From Paenibacillus sp. FSL R10-2734 (GTDB lineage: Bacteria; Bacillota; Bacilli; Paenibacillales; Paenibacillaceae): a stretch of 64,000 nt of DNA. The stretch covers positions 2,294,001 to 2,358,000 of the forward strand of contig NZ_CP150170.1 in the NCBI RefSeq assembly GCF_037963865.1, written 5' to 3'. Shown piece after piece: positions 58,351-64,000 of the stretch. The notes under the pieces are model-generated. The model saw only the letters and a program-made list of their open reading frames with translations, was not told the DNA's origin and searched no databases. Made by a program: the position numbers and the translations under genes. Positions within the stretch are counted from its first letter, which is position 1; every line of letters starts with the position of its first letter.

Positions 58351-59316
58351 ATGGATTATCAACTATTGTTATTGACTATTGCAGTTTCCTTTATCCTTGC
58401 GGTCATTGCCGCTCCGCTCTTCATTCCGCTACTGCGCAGGATGAAATTCGGACAGCAGGTGCGAGATGACGGACCGCAAACCCATCTAAAGAAAGCGGGA
58501 ACGCCGACGATGGGCGGTATCGTGATCATCGTTGCCTTTACATTGGCGTATCTGAAATTTTCCGTGGTGAATAGCGATTTTTACGTACTACTTGTGGCTA
58601 CGCTTGGTTTTGGACTGATCGGATTTTTGGATGATTATATCAAAATCGTATTCAAGCGTTCTTTGGGTCTTACGGCGCGTCAAAAGCTGTTCGGTCAGCT
58701 GCTGGTAGGTGCTGTGATGTGCGGTCTGCTGATTTCTGCTGGACATAGCACAAGTATCAGCGTTCCGGGGACTGATTTCAGCTTTGACTGGGGCGGCTTT
58801 TTCTACTATCCGTTCGTAATTATTATGATGATGGCAGTAACGAATGCCGTTAACTTTACCGATGGAGTAGATGGATTGCTGTCTGGTGTAAGTGCCATTG
58901 CTTTGGCAGCTTATGCAGTTGTAGCAATGCAGTCTACCTCTATTGCTGCTGGAGTGTGCGCGGCGGCAATGATCGGAGCTGTCCTCGGGTTTCTGGTCTT
59001 TAACGCCCATCCTGCTAAGGTGTTCATGGGAGATACCGGTTCGTTTGGTATTGGTGGCGCAATAGGTGCAATTGCTATTGTTACGAAGAGCGAACTGCTG
59101 TTTCTTATTATTGGCGGTGTGTTTGTCGTGGAAATGTTATCTGTCGTGATACAGGTGGTCTCTTTCAAAACCCGTGGCAAACGTGTATTCAGAATGAGCC
59201 CGATTCACCATCATTTTGAGCTTGGTGGCTGGTCGGAATGGCGAGTGGTAATTTCTTTCTGGGCGGTAAGTTTGGTATTGGCCGCTATTGGACTATTTAT
59301 TAGCAAGGGGTTGTAG
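58351..59316 (+). CDS. mraY: Phospho-MurNAc-pentapeptide transferase MraY
   Basis: Integral membrane enzyme that makes lipid I from UDP-MurNAc-pentapeptide and undecaprenyl phosphate. The 321 residues form about ten helices. Catalytic blocks are KKAGTPTMGGI (near residue 48), FLDDYIKI with the two aspartates near 91, NAVNFTDGVDGLLSG near 166, FNAHPAKVFMGDTGSFGIGG near 213 and SPIHHHFELGGWSE near the end. GGAGGGGG precedes the ATG. It lies between murF and murD. Confidence 0.97.
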   Translation: MDYQLLLLTIAVSFILAVIAAPLFIPLLRRMKFGQQVRDDGPQTHLKKAGTPTMGGIVIIVAFTLAYLKFSVVNSDFYVLLVATLGFGLIGFLDDYIKIVFKRSLGLTARQKLFGQLLVGAVMCGLLISAGHSTSISVPGTDFSFDWGGFFYYPFVIIMMMAVTNAVNFTDGVDGLLSGVSAIALAAYAVVAMQSTSIAAGVCAAAMIGAVLGFLVFNAHPAKVFMGDTGSFGIGGAIGAIAIVTKSELLFLIIGGVFVVEMLSVVIQVVSFKTRGKRVFRMSPIHHHFELGGWSEWRVVISFWAVSLVLAAIGLFISKGL

Positions 59317-59319
59317 CAA

Positions 59320-60741
59320 ATGAAACATCCAGATATGTACCGTGGTGAAGAAGTAGTGGTTCTTGGGCTCGCTAAAAGCGGTGTCCAGGTTGCTAAAGTG
59401 CTGCATGATCGCGGCGCTGTAGTTACGGTCAACGATAAAAAGGAAAGAGACCAAAGTCCCGAAGCTTCCGAATTGGAATCTTTGGGAATTTGTGTTATAT
59501 GCGGTGGACATCCGGATGGACTAATCCATGAAGGTGTAAGTCTGGTCATTAAGAATCCAGGCATTCCTTATTCCGCGCCTCCTGTGCAAAAGGCCCTAGA
59601 GCTTGGCATTGAAGTTGTTACAGAGGTAGAGGTTGCTTACCGACTTTGTACAGCGCCGATGATTGGCATCACGGGTTCCAATGGCAAGACGACAACGACG
59701 ACCTGGGTAGGCCGAATGCTGGATGCTGCAGGCATGAATCCGATTGTTGCAGGTAACATTGGCACACCTCTCTGTGAGGCTGCGCAAGAGGCTACAGAGG
59801 ATAACTGGATGGTGGTCGAACTCAGCAGCTTCCAGCTCAAAGGTACGGAGACTTTCCGCCCCAAAATAGGTTGTTTGTTGAATATTGCGGAAACCCACCT
59901 GGATTACCATGGGAGCATGAAGGATTATGTCGATTCCAAAGCAAAGCTGTTCGCCAATCAAGTAGCGACGGATACGGCTGTGCTGAACTGGGGCGATCCT
60001 TACTGTCGAGAACTTGTGCCGTATATGAAGGCTTCGATTCTTCCGTTCTCACTGTCTGAGGAACTCTCTTTTGGTGTGTTTGTTAGCCCATCCTATATTA
60101 CGGGCCAAGAGGATGATCTGAAGCGCCGCATTATTTATCGCGAATCTGCAGACCGAGAAATAATTATTGCTGATGTAGACTCCATTGGCCTTCCGGGACG
60201 TTTCAATGTGGAAAATGCACTGGCTGCCTGTGGAATTGCCATTGCTGCTGGAGCAGATCCCTCTTTATTAGGCGAAGTACTTGCTTCGTTTCGCGGTGTG
60301 GAGCACAGGCTGGAGTATGTAGCGGATAAGGCTGGAGCCACTTATTATAATAACTCCAAAGCAACGAACTCCAAAGCGACGATTATGGCACTAACATCTT
60401 TCCAGCGCCCCGTAGTGTTGATTGCTGGTGGATTAGACCGGGGCTCTGATTATATGGAGCTGCTGCCTGTCCTGAGCGGTCGTGTCAAAGCGCTGGTGGC
60501 GTTAGGGGAAACTAAGGACAAGCTAATGAATGTAGCGCAGCTGGCAGGATTAAAGCATATTATCTCCGTCGATAATGGGGAGAGTGCCGCCGCCGTGCTT
60601 GAGCAAGCTGTGCAGGAAGCTTCCGCTTTGGCGGAAGAAGGAGATATCGTTCTATTGTCTCCTGCCTGTGCAAGTTGGGATATGTTTACATCCTATGAAG
60701 ATCGCGGGCGTATTTTTAAAGAGGCGGTGCATAACCTTTAA
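59320..60741 (+). CDS. murD: UDP-MurNAc-L-alanine:D-glutamate ligase MurD
   Basis: Adds D-glutamate to UDP-MurNAc-L-alanine. The 473 residues show VVVLGLAKSGVQVAKVLHDRGA (UDP-binding N-terminal domain), the ATP loop GITGSNGKTTTTTWV near residue 113, VELSSFQLKG, LNIAETHLDYHGSMKDY, YYNNSKATNSKATIMAL and LSPACASWDMF near the end. Starts three bases after mraY; the AAGGGGTTG before the ATG can act as ribosome-binding site. Confidence 0.96.
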   Translation: MKHPDMYRGEEVVVLGLAKSGVQVAKVLHDRGAVVTVNDKKERDQSPEASELESLGICVICGGHPDGLIHEGVSLVIKNPGIPYSAPPVQKALELGIEVVTEVEVAYRLCTAPMIGITGSNGKTTTTTWVGRMLDAAGMNPIVAGNIGTPLCEAAQEATEDNWMVVELSSFQLKGTETFRPKIGCLLNIAETHLDYHGSMKDYVDSKAKLFANQVATDTAVLNWGDPYCRELVPYMKASILPFSLSEELSFGVFVSPSYITGQEDDLKRRIIYRESADREIIIADVDSIGLPGRFNVENALAACGIAIAAGADPSLLGEVLASFRGVEHRLEYVADKAGATYYNNSKATNSKATIMALTSFQRPVVLIAGGLDRGSDYMELLPVLSGRVKALVALGETKDKLMNVAQLAGLKHIISVDNGESAAAVLEQAVQEASALAEEGDIVLLSPACASWDMFTSYEDRGRIFKEAVHNL

Positions 60742-60795
60742 GTAGGGGGGTGGATAAGCCCCATCCCTACTACGGATGCAAGAGGTGTGCTCCTG

Positions 60796-61893
60796 ATGAA
60801 CAAAACTCGTCATGCTCCCGATATTTGGTTGCTGATTCCTATTCTATCTTTGCTGGTGATCGGCATGGTGATGGTATACAGCGCCGGGTCCGTTCTGGGC
60901 TTCCGCAATTATGGAGATTCGTTTTACTTTGTAAAAAGACAGCTTTTGTTTGCAGGACTAGGACTAGTCGCAATGTTCGTTACCGCGAATACCGATTACA
61001 GGGTGCTGAAAAAGCTGGCTAAGCCGGCACTTCTGATCTGTTTTTTCCTACTTGTCATTGTGCTTATCCCTGGTATTGGAGTAGTACGTGGGGGAGCGCG
61101 AAGCTGGTTAGGAATTAGCTCCTTCGGGATTCAGCCTTCCGAGTTCATGAAGATGGGGATGATTCTATTCTTAGCTAATTGGCTGGGGAAAGAGGAGTAC
61201 GACATCACTTCCTTCACACGAGGCTTGCTTCCACCGCTTGCGCTCATTGGGTCAGCCTTCGCGCTGATTATGCTCCAACCGGATTTGGGTACAGGTACCG
61301 TAATGTTTGGTGCAGCCTTGATGATGGTCTTCACAGCAGGGGCTAGGATGAAGCATTTACTTTTACTTGGTGTGGCTGGAGCGGCAGGGTTTGTTGCTTT
61401 GATTGTAGCAGCGCCTTATCGGCTGCAGCGGATTACCGCTTTTCTTGATCCATGGTCCGATCCGCTCGGGGCAGGCTACCAGATTATTCAGTCGCTATAT
61501 GCGATCGGTCCTGGGGGGCTCGGTGGTCTTGGATTAGGAATGAGTCGGCAGAAGTACAGTTATGTACCTGAGCCGCAAACTGATTTTATTTTTTCTATAT
61601 TGGCCGAGGAGCTGGGGTTCATCGGTGGTTTGGCTGTGTTGATCCTATTTCTTATTCTAATTTGGCGCGGAATGAAGGTGGCGATGAGTCTACCTGACCG
61701 TTTTGGAAGCTATCTGGCCGTTGGCATCGTCTGTATGGTGGCTGTGCAAGTCATTATTAATATTGGTGTTGTTATCGGTCTAATGCCTGTAACGGGCATC
61801 ACGCTTCCTCTGATTAGCTATGGCGGATCTTCACTTACACTGATGCTAACATCCCTTGGCATTCTATTGAACTTATCCCGTTTTGCGAGGTGA
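60796..61893 (+). CDS. spoVE: Stage V sporulation protein E (SEDS peptidoglycan glycosyltransferase)
   Basis: Polytopic SEDS-family polymerase of lipid II that works with SpoVD in cortex synthesis. The 365 residues start at ATG 60796 (MNKTRHAPDIWLLIPILSLL), seven bases after GAGGTG; GTG 60787 is in frame. SEDS signatures are VYSAGSVLGF, WLGISSFGIQPSEFMKMGMILFLANW, LQPDLGTGTVMF and the C-terminal GLMPVTGITLPLISYGGSS. A vegetative FtsW is usually encoded elsewhere in Bacillus, so the spoVE label rests on the position after murD and on spoVD nearby; it could serve as FtsW. Confidence 0.88.
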   Translation: MNKTRHAPDIWLLIPILSLLVIGMVMVYSAGSVLGFRNYGDSFYFVKRQLLFAGLGLVAMFVTANTDYRVLKKLAKPALLICFFLLVIVLIPGIGVVRGGARSWLGISSFGIQPSEFMKMGMILFLANWLGKEEYDITSFTRGLLPPLALIGSAFALIMLQPDLGTGTVMFGAALMMVFTAGARMKHLLLLGVAGAAGFVALIVAAPYRLQRITAFLDPWSDPLGAGYQIIQSLYAIGPGGLGGLGLGMSRQKYSYVPEPQTDFIFSILAEELGFIGGLAVLILFLILIWRGMKVAMSLPDRFGSYLAVGIVCMVAVQVIINIGVVIGLMPVTGITLPLISYGGSSLTLMLTSLGILLNLSRFAR

Positions 61894-61898
61894 AAGAG

Positions 61899-63011
61899 AT
61901 GCGTATCGTATTAAGCGGCGGAGGCACGGGTGGACATATCTATCCTGCGGTCGCTGTTGCTAGGCAACTGGAGTTGGAAGATAGCAATTCTACCTTCCTG
62001 TATATTGGTGGAACGCGTGGCTTAGAGAGCAAGCTTGTTCCCCAAGAGAATATCCCTTTCAAATCTATCGACATCACTGGTTTTAGGCGCAAGCTGTCCT
62101 TGGACAACGTCAAGACCGTGATGCGTTTCTTGAAGGGCGTTAAAGCTTCCAAAGAAATGTTAAGAGAGTTCAAGCCAGATGTTGTGATTGGAACAGGCGG
62201 TTATGTGTGTGGTCCGGTCGTTTATGCTGCATCCCGGTTGGGTATCCCTACTTTGATTCATGAACAAAATGCTATACCAGGTCTTACAAATCGTTTTCTG
62301 AGTCGGTACGCGAGCACGGTTGCCGTAAGCTTTGAAGGCACAGAGTCCTCTTTTCCGGGGAGTAAACATGTGATCTATACTGGTAATCCGCGTGCTACAA
62401 CAGTTACTACAGCAAGTCCACAACGTGGATTCGCATCGCTCGGTATTTCGGATGGCAGTACTGTGGTTTTGGTGGTTGGTGGCAGCCAGGGAGCTAAGGC
62501 TATTAATAAAGCCATGATTGAAATGGCCCCATTAGTGGGTAAGGGTAATGGAGTTCATTATGTGTACGTTACAGGTGAACCGTATTTTGAAGAGACCCGG
62601 GCTGAATTACGTCAAAAGCTGGGTAGCTTACCAAACTGGTTGCATGTCCTTCCATATGTACACAATATGCCAGAGGTTTTGGCTTGTACCTCCTTGATCG
62701 TAAATCGGGCGGGAGCCTCCTTTCTCGCTGAGATTACAGCGCTGGGTATTCCCTCAGTACTCATTCCCTCTCCTAATGTGACGAACAACCATCAGGAAGC
62801 GAATGCAAGACAGCTGGAACGCGAAGGTGCTGCTGTGGTGCTGCTTGAGAAAGATTTAAACGGCGCAGCGCTTTATGAGTCGGTTCAAAAAATCATCGGA
62901 GCTGAGACCGTGCGTGAGCAGATGTCTGAGGCTTCCAAGCGCCTGGGCAAAAGAGATTCTGCCGCAGTAGTTACAAGCGAGCTCCGAAGACTTGCTGGTA
63001 AGAAGTCTTAA
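61899..63011 (+). CDS. murG: UDP-GlcNAc:lipid I N-acetylglucosaminyltransferase MurG
   Basis: Peripheral membrane enzyme that converts lipid I to lipid II. I take ATG 61899 (MRIVLSGGGTGGHIYPAVAVAR) with GAGGTGAAAG upstream; GTG 61890 overlaps the spoVE stop. The 370 residues show the glycine-rich loop GGGTGGHIYPA, VIGTGGYVCGPVVYAA, LIHEQNAIPGLTNR, VVGGSQGAKAINKAM and VNRAGASFLAEITALGIPSVLIPSPNVTNNHQEANA, all family blocks. It is followed by a 208-base gap before murA. Confidence 0.96.
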   Translation: MRIVLSGGGTGGHIYPAVAVARQLELEDSNSTFLYIGGTRGLESKLVPQENIPFKSIDITGFRRKLSLDNVKTVMRFLKGVKASKEMLREFKPDVVIGTGGYVCGPVVYAASRLGIPTLIHEQNAIPGLTNRFLSRYASTVAVSFEGTESSFPGSKHVIYTGNPRATTVTTASPQRGFASLGISDGSTVVLVVGGSQGAKAINKAMIEMAPLVGKGNGVHYVYVTGEPYFEETRAELRQKLGSLPNWLHVLPYVHNMPEVLACTSLIVNRAGASFLAEITALGIPSVLIPSPNVTNNHQEANARQLEREGAAVVLLEKDLNGAALYESVQKIIGAETVREQMSEASKRLGKRDSAAVVTSELRRLAGKKS

Positions 63012-63219
63012 GATTTCTTCTTTTTCCGTATGGGTTTTCCTTATTGGCAGCTCTCTGTCACACACTTGGAGGAACGAACATAGGATAATCCTATAATCGT
63101 GACAATCACCCAGGACACTTCCAAACCTGAGATGTAGTGCAGGATATTCTTGTACATTTCATATGATCTTGTAACGGAAGTGTTTGTGGTGGGTGAGCGG
63201 TAATCTCGGAGGTGATACA
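63012..63219. other. murG-murA intergenic region
   Basis: Contains TATAAT at 63092-63097 but no matching -35 at 16-18 bases, and the murA ribosome-binding site GGAGGTGAT at 63208. No hairpin terminator was recognised; no gene is supported. Confidence 0.4.
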
Positions 63220-64000
63220 TTGGACAAATTGGTGATTGAGGGTGGAAGTCCCCTGTCAGGCACCATTCGTATCCATGGAGCAAAAAATGCGGCGCTGCCG
63301 ATTCTAGCGGCAAGCCTGCTGGCCGAAGGAGTTCACTCACTGCATAATGTGCCGAAGCTGCTGGACATCGAGACTATGCTAGACATCCTAGATCGGCTGG
63401 GCTGCAGGTGCGTGCATCAAGAGGATACGGTGACGATAGATACGTCTGCCGTCGGGACATCTCATATTCCAGAGGATTTAATGCGGCAAATGAGATCTTC
63501 TATTTTTCTAATGGGACCGCTGTTATCCAGATTTGGCGAGGTAACGATCTATCAGCCTGGGGGCTGTGCGATCGGAGAGCGTAAAATCGATCTTCATCTA
63601 CAAGGGCTTAAGGCGCTTGGTGCGGAGATCGAGGAGAGCAACGGACGAATATTCTGCCGGGGTTCTAAGCTTATAGGGAGTGATATTCATCTCGACTATC
63701 CGAGTGTAGGCGCAACGGAGAATATTATGATGGCTGCCGCAAAGGCAGAGGGAACAACAACGATATCGGGGGCAGCAAGAGAGCCAGAGATACAGGATCT
63801 GCAGCAATTTTTGAATAGTATGGGTGCCCAGATTATCGGCGCAGGTACGGACACCATCACGATTCAAGGGGTCAAAAACCTATATCCCTGTACTTACGAG
63901 GTGATACCTGATCGGATAGTGGCTGGAACCGTAATGATTGCTGCGGCAGCTACACGAGGGAATGTGACTTTGACACATGCCAACGCGGGTCATCTGACTT
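63220..64000 (+). CDS. murA: UDP-N-acetylglucosamine 1-carboxyvinyltransferase MurA, N-terminal 260 residues
   Basis: First committed enzyme of peptidoglycan synthesis, adding enolpyruvate from PEP to UDP-GlcNAc; target of fosfomycin. The gene runs off the window end. It starts at TTG 63220 (LDKLVIEGGSPLSGTIRIHG) after GGAGGTGAT. Lys22 and Asn23 in GAKNAALPIL bind substrate. Cys116 in YQPGGCAIGERKIDLHL is the catalytic cysteine, so the enzyme is predicted to be fosfomycin-sensitive. Further blocks: YPSVGATENIMMAA and EVIPDRIVAGT. It follows murG, where Bacillus has murB. Confidence 0.95.
   Translation, partial: MDKLVIEGGSPLSGTIRIHGAKNAALPILAASLLAEGVHSLHNVPKLLDIETMLDILDRLGCRCVHQEDTVTIDTSAVGTSHIPEDLMRQMRSSIFLMGPLLSRFGEVTIYQPGGCAIGERKIDLHLQGLKALGAEIEESNGRIFCRGSKLIGSDIHLDYPSVGATENIMMAAAKAEGTTTISGAAREPEIQDLQQFLNSMGAQIIGAGTDTITIQGVKNLYPCTYEVIPDRIVAGTVMIAAAATRGNVTLTHANAGHLT

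Overview
The window is a chromosomal segment of a low-to-mid GC, endospore-forming Firmicute, most likely Paenibacillus or a close relative. The reasons are the Bacillus-like gene order (dgk-cdd-era-yqzL-recO-glyQS-yqxD-dnaG-sigA-trmK-yqfO; typA-ylaH-ylaJ-ylaK; rsfA-panE-bshC-mraZ-rsmH-ftsL-pbpB-spoVD-murE-murF-mraY-murD-spoVE-murG), sporulation genes (spoVD, spoVE, an RsfA-type regulator, a YlaJ-type lipoprotein), a bacillithiol gene (bshC), a DNPR-type (meso-DAP) MurE, and intergenic spaces full of short palindromic repeats. I see no phage, insertion sequence, tRNA, rRNA or CRISPR-Cas genes.

Layout. 1-13.4 kb: the end of a diacylglycerol/undecaprenol kinase gene, cytidine deaminase, Era GTPase, YqzL, RecO, a glycine T-box leader driving glyQS, YqxD, primase, the main sigma factor, a membrane protein, TrmK and a Nif3-like protein. 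13.4-16.4 kb: RNase P RNA, an orphan small zinc-finger-like protein, strong terminators and a repeat-rich gap. 15.1-19.9 kb: a divergent pair (aminotransferase and MocR-type regulator) sharing a promoter region with a 20-bp-spaced direct repeat, then a secreted subtilase. 20-24.9 kb: YpuI, DUF1540 and DUF4190-like proteins, a lytic transglycosylase, and the cysteine desulfurase-ThiI pair. 24.9-33.4 kb: two divergent TerC-family proteins, a small membrane protein, TypA, YlaH, an LCP-family wall enzyme, a flavin-fold protein, a sporulation lipoprotein and a PIN-PhoH ATPase.

33.4-34.4 kb is a gene-free block built by duplication. It holds a second copy of the end of the PhoH gene with its terminator, a 201-bp tandem repeat, and two copies of a hairpin-rich element. 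Then come an orphan sugar-type solute-binding protein, a convergent coiled-coil secreted protein (EnvC/CwlO-like without a hydrolase domain), a DUF2626 protein, RsfA, a ketopantoate reductase and DUF3397. An oligopeptide ABC operon (oppABCDF) follows, then bshC and an S-adenosylhomocysteinase gene, both upstream of the division and cell-wall cluster. From 49.2 kb to the end lies the dcw cluster, headed by mraZ with a 10-bp-periodic MraZ operator and ending in a murA that runs off the window.

Functional links: the first block is replication, transcription and translation housekeeping. The dcw block makes lipid II and the septal synthases; SpoVD and SpoVE are the spore-cortex pair. bshC and ahcY both concern sulfur/thiol metabolism. 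The clearest non-genic signals are families of short repeats placed in leaders and terminator regions. One 63-bp family sits directly against the ribosome-binding site of two unrelated genes, cdd and ahcY. I found no convincing new multi-gene system; the repeat families, the MocR operator, the duplicated PhoH 3' end and the coiled-coil protein are the best leads.
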